Assembly (NCBI RefSeq): GCF_000417875.1 | Contig: NW_006920883.1 | Coordinates: 195,840 to 259,839 of the forward strand | Origin: Pseudozyma flocculosa PF-1 | Lineage: Eukaryota > Basidiomycota > Ustilaginomycetes > Ustilaginales > Ustilaginaceae | DNA: 64,000 nucleotides | Reading direction: 5' to 3' | Part shown: positions 9,956 through 19,267 of the stretch, piece by piece | Layout: every line of letters begins with the position of its first letter | Numbering within the stretch: the first letter of the stretch is position 1 | Translations under genes and position numbers: made by a program | Notes under the pieces: generated by a model | The model's input: the letters and a program-made list of their open reading frames with translations, nothing else | Told to the model about the DNA's origin: nothing | Database searches by the model: none

Positions 9956-11329
9956 GAACGACGACGAAAACGAGTCGCCGGCAGAGATGACAAGGCTCGA
10001 GACGGGAACGAAAAGAAGAAGCAAGGACGAGCGGGCGAGATCTGATTGCGCGGGCGGCCGCTGGCGGAGTGCGAGCGGGCGGGCGGGCGGGCGAGAGGAA
10101 AACAAAGGCAAGACCGGCAGGCAGGCAGGCAAAGCACGCTCCTAGGCGAGAAACAGAGGGGATCGTCAAAGGGAGGCCGGCAGGATCAGGCGAGGAGGCG
10201 GCTCGAGTGGCCAGGGGAAGCGGTGAAGGGCAAAGGGGGACCAAGGCAAGAGGCTAGAGGCCAGCTGGGGCCGGGCAAGGGAGAGGACCTTGCCTTGAGC
10301 CACCTGCCGGTGGCCTCCGCCTTCTTTTGTTTCGACAGTCGCGGCGCAAAAACGACCATCCAACAGCGACGGCCCGTCGTCCTCGCTCTCTCGCTCTCGC
10401 TCCCTAGCCTCCCGCTCTCTCACGGCCCCTTGCTCGGCTCCTGCCGTTGGCGAGCAGGAGGCTGAGCACGCCAAGATCCTCGCCCACAGCCCAGAAGGCG
10501 GGGCCCGTACGCCGACAGCGCCCTAGCCTGACTGCCACCGCCTCTAACCGGATCGCCCTCTTGCGTTGCGAGGTGCATCCCTCGAAAGCGGCCAGCGGCG
10601 AGGGCATGATGTGGCCCCGGAGCGAGAGAGGGGCGGTTTCCTGTGCGCCCAGCAGAGGACGAGGGCAAACCTCACATGCCGCGATCGCGACCCCACCACC
10701 GCAACAACAACAACGACAGCAACCACACCCGACGACTACGACCTCAACACCGTACCGTATGTACCGTACCGTACCCAGCCCGACCAAAAATGCCAGCATG
10801 CCTGCCTGGCTGGCTGCCCCGCCTGTTGCTCAGCGCTCCGGCGCGCTTGCTTGCTTCTCTGCATGCCAGGCCAGGCCTGCCTGCACATACGCCGCCTGTT
10901 GGCTTGGCGCATGACACAGAGGCAGGCGGCGTTTCGGCTCGCTGGCCGCCTCGCCCGATGGCAGGCCATGGCACGGTCGCCCGATCCTACCGGCCGAGTC
11001 GATGAAAAATCCAAGGGCTAGCCGGACCAGCTCGGAGCCGCACTTTGAGGGCCAGGCTATATTGGACAGGTGGGTACGCCACGCGTAGGTCTGGCCTGGC
11101 CTGGCTGGCCTGGCTGACCCACCTCATTGCCTTCCCAGCTGGCCGGACGGCAAGAGCATACACGCTGCAGCTGGGTGGCGGGACGGCGCTGCCTCTTCCA
11201 TCGCTGCGCCGGTGCCGTCTATTCTTCCGTCTGCACTCCCACCTTCCCCCGGCTCTGGCTCCACCGCATCACCTCCTCGTCGCTTCCCGTAGCCCTAGCT
11301 CCGAACAACCCTCGCCGCAACCAAACACC

Positions 11330-14167
11330 ATGTTCGCCTTTGTCACGTCCAAGTACGCCCAGGCCAAGCGCGAGACCGACACCGTCGCCCGCTGGCTCGC
11401 CTGCGCCGCTCAAAACTACGGCCTCGCCTTTGCCCATCTTCGTCCCGCCGACGCCAGCTCGAACCCCGAGCAACCTCCCGAAAAGACCCGCCAGCAGAAG
11501 AAAAACGCCAAAAAGAACCAGCGCAAAAAGGCAAAGGCCGCCGCCGCGAAAGCCTCGTCCGCTGCCGCAGACCTCCAGCAGGGCGAGGCAGCCTGCGAGC
11601 CTGCCAAGGTCTCGGCGCCGCCGCCACCGCCTACCTCTACCGCCCAGCATCGCAGCGGCAGCTACATGCTGAGCGCCGCGCAGTTTGTCGAGGCAGCCAA
11701 GCACCTGCATGATCGCCAGGCGTGTGTCCCCGTCGAGGTGATCCAGCTGATGCGCCGCTGCATCGACTCGCGCAAGAGCGCATTCATGATGTTCAAGTGG
11801 CTCCCCACTTTCAACCGCAGGAGTCACCTGCACTTCATCTCGGTCATTGAGGAGGCTCTCGCGCTCCTCGAGGACCTCGTGCCGAAGCACAAAGACTCGG
11901 GTGCTGCCGCCACAGCTACGGCCGATGCCGCCACGGACGGCCGCGACAGCTCCTTCTCGGCGGACAAGAACCGCTTCGGCCTGCTCGACATCGAGGAGGT
12001 CGAGGACCTGCCCGACATCGACCTTCCTCCGCCGCCTCGCCCGGCTGCTGCCGGCCGAGCAACACAGCCGTCTGCGGTGTATTCACTCGAGGAGGACGAG
12101 GACGAGGTGCTCTTCTACGTCATCGCCTTCTACCGAGATCTCCACAACCTCCGCGAGTATCTCATGCAGACTTGGGCCGACTACCGCCGCGGCAAGATCA
12201 GCCTCGTCACGGCGAGCATCGTCACCAACACCGCCCTCGAGGCCATCCGCAAGACGCACGACGAGTTCTCGGCGCGCTACGTGCCGCGCTTCGGCTCGGT
12301 CGAGGCGCTGACTGGCGTGTGCATCGAGCTCGTCAAGGCGCACCTGGGCATCCCCCACAGCGGCCCGCTCCTCAACCCCGACCTGATCGATGACGAGGAC
12401 GACGCCACCGTCGCCATGTACGACTTCTTCTTCCTGCCCGTCCTCCAGTTTGTCGAAGGCTTCCAGAGGGTCCTGGTCGACGGCAAGGCGCCCGTCTGCA
12501 AGAAGGGCTACTTTGGCGTTTACCGCGCCGACGCCGACCGAAGCACCATGACCTACCGCGAGCGCTACGATGCGGACAAGGTGCTGATGGCCGAAGCTCT
12601 CGGCGAGTTCACCTTGCTGGGCTATATCGAGACGGAGGGTCTCCGAAGCCTCGAGTCGCAGAGCTGCAGCCCTGGAGCCGCTGCGCACGGCCAGGCTCGT
12701 GGTGCAAAGGATCGGCAGACCATGGCGTCGTTCGACGAGATGGCCAAGGAGCTGAGCGAACTGCGCGACTCTCGCAAGCTCACCATCATGACCTTGCTCT
12801 GCGTGCAAGTCTTCCTCGACATCAACCACGTCCTGCAGGGCGACGTCGAGCGAGGCCTGGCCGAGTACGATCGCACTCTGGACCGCATGAGCCTCAGTCT
12901 GCAGCGACGCAAAAAGGTCGAACCCACGACGCCGCCTGTCAACTGGCCCCCTCAGAACGAGCGCGCCCTGGCCACGGTGGCCGAGATGACGACCAAGGAA
13001 GCCCGACCGCACGAGCACTTCCACCAGTACAGGGTCAGGCAGCTCTTCGAGCTTGGGCTCCGCCGCAGCGAGATGCCGGAGGACCACGTCTTCTTCAAGC
13101 GCAACCCTCTCTTCTGCGGCATGATGCTCTTCCGCTCTCTGCTCGTCTACCAGGAGATGGGCCTCGCCCTGGTCGACTGCTGGGGCACCGTCCTGTACAC
13201 GGCCCATCTCTACGTCGCCCACCGCCACTCTGGCGGTCTACCCGGCAGCCCAAACTGCCCGATCCAGGGACTCTTCGAGGACCTGCCCGGCCTCAGGTGG
13301 CCGGACATCGAGACGGTCATGGCGATGCACGGTCCCGAGGCCATGTTCGCGGGCAAGGTGCCGACCAACCCGGACGAATCGTTCAAGAGCTTTTCGCTCA
13401 TGGTGGGCTATTCGGGCGAGGCCGTCAGCCGGCTGACGGCCGACGTCACCCAGTCCGAGCTGCTCCGCCGCACCCGCGACCTGCGACGCAGGCCTTTGCT
13501 CGACGCGAAGCGTGGACCCAAGGGGCTGGCCGATCCCTCGGTGGTGGTGCGCATGTTCCGCGACCGCTACTCTCCCTTCGTTCGCACCGACGTCAAGAAT
13601 CTCGGCGAGATGGCGGCAGCCACCGGAGCGAGCAGAGCGAGCGGCCTCGCGATCGACGTCGAGACCATACAGGAGCTCCTCTCGGCGATCAAGGAAAAGG
13701 ACGCCACGGGAGAGGCGCTCTCGGCGATCCAGAAGCGCCGACGCCACCGCGTGCGCACCAAGTACTCGCTGCTGCAGCTCCTCGACGTCCTCCGCGCGGG
13801 TCTCGAGGTCGAGGGACGATCGCTGTGCTTCGACTACGTCGAGATGCACGTCCGCTGCATCATGGTGCTGAGGCGCGTCGTCAAGGCGGTCGAGGAGCAG
13901 CTGACGAAGAAGGTGGGCCCGAACTTTCTCGACGACGAGGGACAGCTGCCCTGGATCGTGGGATGGGTGCTGCAGTTTGCGTGCAAGAGCGGCCAGGCGG
14001 GCAGGGCCATGGGCATGGTCAAGGGTCAGGAGCCCGTCTTCAGCCGCATGCTCTGCAGCGCCAGCAGGGCCCTCGTCGAGCAGGTCAGCGAGTGGGAGAT
14101 GGAGAAAGCCGTGACCAAGGGCAAGGGCAAGGGCAGGCCCGAGACGGCCGACATCTTCTTCCTCTGA
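11330..14167 (+). CDS. DUF6604-domain protein
   Basis: Single-exon gene of 945 residues. The start at 11330 lies in CACCATG, a strong context; the frame stays open upstream but that extension is low-complexity. The N terminus (YAQAKRETDTVARWLACAA) matches fungal DUF6604 proteins. It is followed by a Lys/Ala-rich basic linker and a helical region (VEVIQLMRRCIDSRKSAFMM, then FISVIEEALALLEDLV). A second conserved helical block starts near residue 258 (EVLFYVIAFYRDLHNLREYL). The rest is a long helical region with no catalytic motif visible to me. DUF6604 proteins are common in fungi and have no assigned function. The gene converges with the PET8 carrier 328 bp downstream. Confidence 0.8.
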   Translation: MFAFVTSKYAQAKRETDTVARWLACAAQNYGLAFAHLRPADASSNPEQPPEKTRQQKKNAKKNQRKKAKAAAAKASSAAADLQQGEAACEPAKVSAPPPPPTSTAQHRSGSYMLSAAQFVEAAKHLHDRQACVPVEVIQLMRRCIDSRKSAFMMFKWLPTFNRRSHLHFISVIEEALALLEDLVPKHKDSGAAATATADAATDGRDSSFSADKNRFGLLDIEEVEDLPDIDLPPPPRPAAAGRATQPSAVYSLEEDEDEVLFYVIAFYRDLHNLREYLMQTWADYRRGKISLVTASIVTNTALEAIRKTHDEFSARYVPRFGSVEALTGVCIELVKAHLGIPHSGPLLNPDLIDDEDDATVAMYDFFFLPVLQFVEGFQRVLVDGKAPVCKKGYFGVYRADADRSTMTYRERYDADKVLMAEALGEFTLLGYIETEGLRSLESQSCSPGAAAHGQARGAKDRQTMASFDEMAKELSELRDSRKLTIMTLLCVQVFLDINHVLQGDVERGLAEYDRTLDRMSLSLQRRKKVEPTTPPVNWPPQNERALATVAEMTTKEARPHEHFHQYRVRQLFELGLRRSEMPEDHVFFKRNPLFCGMMLFRSLLVYQEMGLALVDCWGTVLYTAHLYVAHRHSGGLPGSPNCPIQGLFEDLPGLRWPDIETVMAMHGPEAMFAGKVPTNPDESFKSFSLMVGYSGEAVSRLTADVTQSELLRRTRDLRRRPLLDAKRGPKGLADPSVVVRMFRDRYSPFVRTDVKNLGEMAAATGASRASGLAIDVETIQELLSAIKEKDATGEALSAIQKRRRHRVRTKYSLLQLLDVLRAGLEVEGRSLCFDYVEMHVRCIMVLRRVVKAVEEQLTKKVGPNFLDDEGQLPWIVGWVLQFACKSGQAGRAMGMVKGQEPVFSRMLCSASRALVEQVSEWEMEKAVTKGKGKGRPETADIFFL

Positions 14168-14495
14168 ACCGTTCTCGCATCACCAGCCGCAGAGCACCGA
14201 CTCCCGCGGCCCAAACGGGCCCGCACGTCATCATCGCAATCCGAGCAGCGACCATCTCTGGCGTCACTGCGTCCAGACGAAGAGCGATGTGATACTGGCA
14301 CGCGGTTTGTTTCGGTAGCGAAGGCCGACTCGGCTGCCCCTTCTCGCGCGACAAGCCCGCCCATCGTTCCAACACGACGAGCCAGGATCAATAGCTGAGC
14401 TTTTTCCTTTCTCCTATTCCGGTGTGTCCCCGCATCGGAGCGACGCACTGCACGACGTCTCGACGCCTATCTACATGGACCGATGGGGCCACCCG

Positions 14496-15694
14496 CTAGG
14501 GATCGAGCACCTTGACGCCGGCATCAAACGTGCCGAGGAAGACGGCGCCGCCGAGGCCGATCCACATGGTGCGCGGCACAAAGCCGGAAAAGAGGGCCTT
14601 TACGCCCTCGGTCCGGAAGATGTGGGTCAAGGTGGGCAGGATGCGCGTATTGACGCCGCGCGGAAGGCCACCCGCTCCGCCGCCGGCCGCGTTGTCGGCG
14701 ACGGCGCCGACGTCGCGGTGCAGCATGATGCGCGTCTTGACGACGTCGAGCGGCGTCGTGAGCCCCGCGGCGATGGCGCCCGCAATGCTGCCGGCGATGC
14801 CCGCCTGCCACGTCGGCAGGTCGCGCACCCGCTTCTCGTTGGACACGCCCGAGTCGGCGTCGTGGCCCAGCAGGCTGGAGCGCGACATCTCGAGCTTCAG
14901 CCGTTCGTAGAGCGGAAACTGGATGCAGGTGAAGGGGATCTGTGGTCGATGGAGAGAACAACGAGAGGTGCAGGATGACGCATCAGCCTGTCTGGCCCGC
15001 CACGCATGCTCGGAACGACGGGTGCACGGCTGCTCACCTCTCTGCCGACGGTGCCGGCGAAGCCGCGGTAATACCCCCTGAAGCCGCTCTCCTTGAACAC
15101 CATCCTAAACGCCTGGGCGGTGCTCGTCTTGGCGCCGTAGCTCGACGTCTGCTGGCGCGACTTGACCACCTCGGTGGGCACGCGGATCAGGCAGGCCGCC
15201 GTCTCGGCAATCGACGCCGACGCCATGTGCAGGCCCGCCGGTCCCAGCGAGCCGCGCTCTCCAAACACGTCGGGCGCCAGCCGCCGCAGCGTGGGCTTCA
15301 TCGACTCGTAGGTGGTGAAGAAGACCGAGGCGCCCGGTGCGCTGCCGACGGCGGTGCTGCCGAGGCCGCGGTAGACGCCCTTAAAACCTCCCGCCGCGAG
15401 GAAGCCCTGCGAGCTCTGCAGCCGCGTCTTGATCGTGTCGATGGGGTAGAAGAGCAGGTCGACGGTGAGTCCAGACAGCGCGCCGGCCTGCAAGGGATAC
15501 ACAGGGGAAAGCGAGGGGGCGAGGGGGCGAGGGGGCGAGGATGGCTTGGTCAGACGTCAGACGCTGTTGCCCGGCCGACTGGCCGGCATCGGACAGCCAC
15601 CACTCACCATGAGAGCGCTCGTAAACGACGGGCCGGTCAGGGCCTTGTCGAGCTCTGCCTCTTCGAGCACCGACGGGATGCTCGAGTGGGCCAT
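14496..15694 (-). CDS. PET8: Mitochondrial S-adenosylmethionine carrier (PET8/SLC25A26 type)
   Basis: Three exons on the minus strand: 15694-15608, 15487-15038 and 14939-14496, giving 326 residues, the usual carrier length. Introns are 120 and 98 bp. All three mitochondrial-carrier signatures are present: PIDTIK, PTEVVK and PLDVVK, each ending a transmembrane helix. The N terminus GPSFTSALMAGALSG..DLLFYPIDTIKTRLQ and the junction GRE|IPFT match the SAM-carrier subfamily, which brings S-adenosylmethionine into the matrix for methylation, lipoate and biotin synthesis. The start at 15694 is the nearest ATG, but the frame runs without a stop into the long ORF upstream, so a fused product or transcript is possible. 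Confidence 0.82.
15513..15540. repeat. GAGGGGGC repeat in first carrier intron
   Basis: Three perfect 8-bp copies plus a partial one lie within the 120-bp intron 15488-15607. The same unit recurs upstream of UFD2 at 47826-47889. Confidence 0.85.
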
Positions 15695-18466
15695 GCGCGA
15701 CCTCTCTAGGCTCTGGGCCGCCGTCAGCGGCGCCTGGTGTGATGGCTGGTACTGCTCTTGGCGCTGCTCGGAGAGCACGCTCCTCGGCACATCGGAACGC
15801 CCCGTGACGGCGTCCGTCGTGATGGTCGCCTTCGACGTCGACGGGCGCAGCAGCGACGCCGCCGGGGCTTTTGCCCAACTCGGCATAGCCGGAACCGGCT
15901 CGGAAGCGCCGCCGGCACTGCCGTCGCTCGCAAAGCGGCTGTGGAGCCTGCTGTTGGATCGCTGGCCTTTGAGCCTCCGCAGCGTGTCGCTCGCCTTGCG
16001 CCCGCCCGCGCCGGAGCTCATCGAGCCGGCAGCGACTTCGCCGCGCGCGTCGCCAAGGCCGGCCTGGGACGGCTGAGACCCCTCGGGCGTCTCGGAGATC
16101 GACGGCGACGTCTTGGAGATCATGTGCGCCATGCCTCGGGTGCGCGACGAGATCGAGGCGTTCGACGAGGTTCGCCTGCGAGTCGGCATGCCGGCATCGA
16201 GAGGCGATAGGCCGGCGTCGAGGCTGTGCAGGCTGGTATCGGCCGTGGCGGTCGAGGTGCTGAACTGCGCCGAGGAAGATGCGGTGATACCGCTCGTGGA
16301 CGGGGTGCTGTACATGCTCGTGACCCGGGGCCTCGCCAGGCCCGCGCTGGCCAGCCTTGGGCGGGCTCCGGGGATGCCCGGAGCCAGCTGGGATGCCGTC
16401 CTGGAGCGCGACAGGGACGGACATGACCCTTCGGCCTGGTCGTTTGACGAGACGGGGAAGAGCATCTGCCGATTGTCGTCGCTCGGAGAGAGGCGGCCGC
16501 TGTCGTCGCCTGTGCCGGGCGGGAACAGGAGCGAGGGCGTCACCGAAACGACGCTCGAGGGACGCCGCGGGCGGGCGTGGGCGAAGCTGTAGTCGGTTCC
16601 GACGCTGACGGTGCTGAGGGCCGGCGAAGGGGGCTCGGCAGCTCTGCGACGCTCCATCTCCTGGACCGATGGGGGCGAGCGTGCGCTGCCCAGGTCAATC
16701 GAGCTCGGGATGCCGCCGCTCTGGCTGATGGTCCGGGTTAGCCGCTGACGGGTGTCGGCCGTGTGCTGGGCAAGCGCAGGCTCCTGAGTCTGGCCAGACG
16801 CAAACACGCTGGCAACAGACGCACTCGGAGCGGCTGGGGTCGAGGCGAGGCGCATCGTCAGGGCGGGGCGAGCGCTGGCCTCGTGCTTGGCCGCAGTCTC
16901 GATGTCCTCGGGCTCCACCTCCTTGAGCGAGTTGCGACGGGGACGCTTGTTCTTGGCCTCCAGCTGGGGTTCGGCGTTGGCCCTGGTAGCAGCGGCTTGG
17001 GCCTTCCGCGTCGCGTAGTCCGGAATCGAAAGCTCCGGCAGCAGCTGATCGAGGGAGAGGATGAGCGGCTGGAACAGATCGCCTTCGGCTGCGAGATTGC
17101 CGCCAGACAGCTTCGACTCGAGGCAGGCTTGCGCTTTGTCGGCAAACGCGCGGATCTCTGGCTCGACGGCATCGCCCGCTCGCGCCAGGTCAACGGCGGC
17201 ACAGCCGGCCCAGGCCGAGCGGAGTCCTTCCAAGAGTTCAGCCTGAGGGTCGAGGACGAAGGAGCGCGACTTGAGGGCGGCGGAAAGGTACTTGACATGG
17301 GCTCGCAGCGACTCGAGCTCTCGATGCAGGGCTGCCTCGTCATCTTCCTCGTCCGGGCCGAGGCTGGCCATTCGGGACGGGGGCATCGAGGCATCGCCCA
17401 TGGTCTCCTCAACATCGGCCGCGGGCAGACGAGCGGCAAGCCTCGAAATGGCGTCTTCGACGCGGATCCAGAGGTCCTCCTTCTGCTTCTCCGAGGCCTC
17501 GGCGTTCGGGGCGTCCCTGCCAGCAGACTGGGACCCGCTGAGCTTGCTGATGTCGGGCAGAGCGACCGAGGACCGCTGGATCGGGCTGAGGGCGGCCACC
17601 TCGGGCGCAATGAGGGCGCGCAGAAGGACGGCAACCGCCTCGAGCGGCGGCTCCCACAGCTCCCTCAATCGGCGCGAAACCGAGGCCGAGGCCGAGGCGG
17701 CCTTGATCTGCGCCGACAGCCTCCTCTCGAGGATGGCGAGCGCCTCTAGGCTCCATGCCAGGCTGCGCAGCGGGTCGCGGTAGACGAGGACGACGACGGG
17801 CGCGTTGCCCTTTGTGATGCCCAGGGCGTAGAGGCGGGCGAGCGAGATGCAGGAGGTGGCGGAGCCGAGCACGCCAGCGCGGTAGAGGAGCAGGATGGCG
17901 AGCGGGTACGAGTCGCGGAGCATGGCGGCCTTTGCCTCCCACTCGAGGCGCTGCACGTCGTTGGAGCGCATGATCTTGCTCTCGAGCAGCTCCTGGCGCT
18001 TCCACCGAGTCTCTGCGTACCCGCGGAGGCTGGCGTGCTTTGCGCCGTGGCTGCCCGAAGGCTTCGACTTCGACTTCTGAGGAGCAGCATGGCGAGATCC
18101 TGCAAAGAGGTCGTCCAGCCTGGACGCCCGGTCCCTGCTGGTGGCCGGGGCGGTAGTCGAGGTGGCCGTCGCGACGACGTTGTCGTCCTTGGCGCGATCC
18201 ATGGAGCCCGCGCTGCTGCTATCCAGCTTCACGCTGGGCGCAGAGAACATGGCGGAAGGGGTGGCGGCGGCGGCAGCCCGTTGCTGGTCGTCATCGTCGA
18301 GGTTGGGAGAGGCGAGGCCGAGACCGAGCTCGGAGCTGAGGGAGCCGAGCTGGCTGGCGAGGTAGGATTGGTGTACGTGCAGGCTGACGATGGACGACGA
18401 GGACGTGTTGCGCCCGAGCTTGGGCCTTTGTTCGAGGGAGAACGAGGTGCGACGGGGCAGATACAT
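15557..18466 (-). CDS. SEL1-like low-complexity protein, may read into PET8
   Basis: First ATG at 18466 (context CATCATG). If unspliced, the product is 969 residues ending at 15557. The N-terminal third has a short helical block at roughly residues 150-260 (LLLYRAGVLGSATSCISLAR and LYALGI) resembling SEL1/TPR-type repeats. The remainder is Ser/Pro/Ala-rich and probably disordered. Its last 29 residues before a consensus GTGAGT donor at 15607 are the natural start of the SAM carrier, so splicing would give one polypeptide of roughly 1,250 residues. Alternatives are two genes with the carrier promoter inside this ORF, or retention of the intron giving the 969-residue form. Function not recognised. 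Confidence 0.6.
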   Translation of the reverse strand: MYLPRRTSFSLEQRPKLGRNTSSSSIVSLHVHQSYLASQLGSLSSELGLGLASPNLDDDDQQRAAAAATPSAMFSAPSVKLDSSSAGSMDRAKDDNVVATATSTTAPATSRDRASRLDDLFAGSRHAAPQKSKSKPSGSHGAKHASLRGYAETRWKRQELLESKIMRSNDVQRLEWEAKAAMLRDSYPLAILLLYRAGVLGSATSCISLARLYALGITKGNAPVVVLVYRDPLRSLAWSLEALAILERRLSAQIKAASASASVSRRLRELWEPPLEAVAVLLRALIAPEVAALSPIQRSSVALPDISKLSGSQSAGRDAPNAEASEKQKEDLWIRVEDAISRLAARLPAADVEETMGDASMPPSRMASLGPDEEDDEAALHRELESLRAHVKYLSAALKSRSFVLDPQAELLEGLRSAWAGCAAVDLARAGDAVEPEIRAFADKAQACLESKLSGGNLAAEGDLFQPLILSLDQLLPELSIPDYATRKAQAAATRANAEPQLEAKNKRPRRNSLKEVEPEDIETAAKHEASARPALTMRLASTPAAPSASVASVFASGQTQEPALAQHTADTRQRLTRTISQSGGIPSSIDLGSARSPPSVQEMERRRAAEPPSPALSTVSVGTDYSFAHARPRRPSSVVSVTPSLLFPPGTGDDSGRLSPSDDNRQMLFPVSSNDQAEGSCPSLSRSRTASQLAPGIPGARPRLASAGLARPRVTSMYSTPSTSGITASSSAQFSTSTATADTSLHSLDAGLSPLDAGMPTRRRTSSNASISSRTRGMAHMISKTSPSISETPEGSQPSQAGLGDARGEVAAGSMSSGAGGRKASDTLRRLKGQRSNSRLHSRFASDGSAGGASEPVPAMPSWAKAPAASLLRPSTSKATITTDAVTGRSDVPRSVLSEQRQEQYQPSHQAPLTAAQSLERSRMAHSSIPSVLEEAELDKALTGPSFTSALMVSGGCPMPASRPGNSV

Positions 18467-19267
18467 GATGAGATTGTCCAGGAGCGGTCCCTGCGCGAAA
18501 CAGTGAAGAAGGAGCGTGCGCGTTGCCTGGCGAGAGGAGGGGCGCCTCGTCAAAGGGCGAGCGAGAAGTAGCGAGAAGGCGTGAGGGCGAGACCAAGGAC
18601 GAGCGGACTCTCTCGATCTCTTTCCGCCCCAGCCTCGTGTCTACGGCCGAGACGTCAAGAGGAAGAGGAGCGAAGGAGCGAAGGAACGGTTGGCGGTGAA
18701 CGGCGAGGAAGGGAAGTGGATGGGCGTGGCTGCGAAGAAGAGGTCGTAGAGGCAGGTAGGGACGGCAAGAGAGGCAGGGCGAGCTTTCCGGCTTTTCGAC
18801 GCCCCGCCCGTCATGCGAAACCTGTCCCGCCCGCTCGGCCACGCCGCGCTCGAGCCGGCGCGCCTCGTCTGGCCTGGCCCAGCCGCCTGCCTCGTCCGTG
18901 CGCTGCCGCGGGCGTGCGTGCATCTTGGCACACGAAAACGCCCGGCGTCCGATAACCTCGGAGCAAGCAACTAAGGCGTCAGCACAACAGCCATGCCAGG
19001 CGTCACCTGGCTTTCGACCTGCCTCAACGACGACTGACCTTTCGACGGCTGCAACGGATCAGCAGCCTGACTTGTGCGCGCCGGCCTCGAGCCTCATGTC
19101 GGTAATGGGCTTCGGATCTAGGCGCAACGCGGAGAGCTAGAATACATGGGAGTGCGGAACGACTTGCTCTAGGGATCGTCTGAGACGGAGGGACGCTCTG
19201 CAGCGCCAGAGCCAGTGATGGCGGCGACACGGGCCTTGAACCTGGCAGAGCGGGACGACCTGGCTGC
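18467..19267. other. Spacer between alpha-actinin 3' end and SEL1-like gene
   Basis: About 800 bp between two minus-strand genes, presumably the promoter and 5' UTR of the SEL1-like gene plus the 3' UTR of alpha-actinin. No conserved ORF, RNA gene or long repeat seen. Confidence 0.45.

Larger units (their letters stand above)
8843..11329. other. 2.5 kb repeat-rich intergenic region
   Basis: Divergent spacer between the ThuA-like gene (-) and the DUF6604 gene (+). It contains several simple tandem repeats annotated separately. Short GC-driven ORFs occur on both strands, none with recognisable features. It presumably holds both promoters. Confidence 0.5.

Noticed and set aside
15557..15607. 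Ending the SEL1-like protein simply at the 15557 stop
   Set aside because: Not accepted as the sole model, because the codons after 15608 are intronic by both donor consensus and PET8 alignment.
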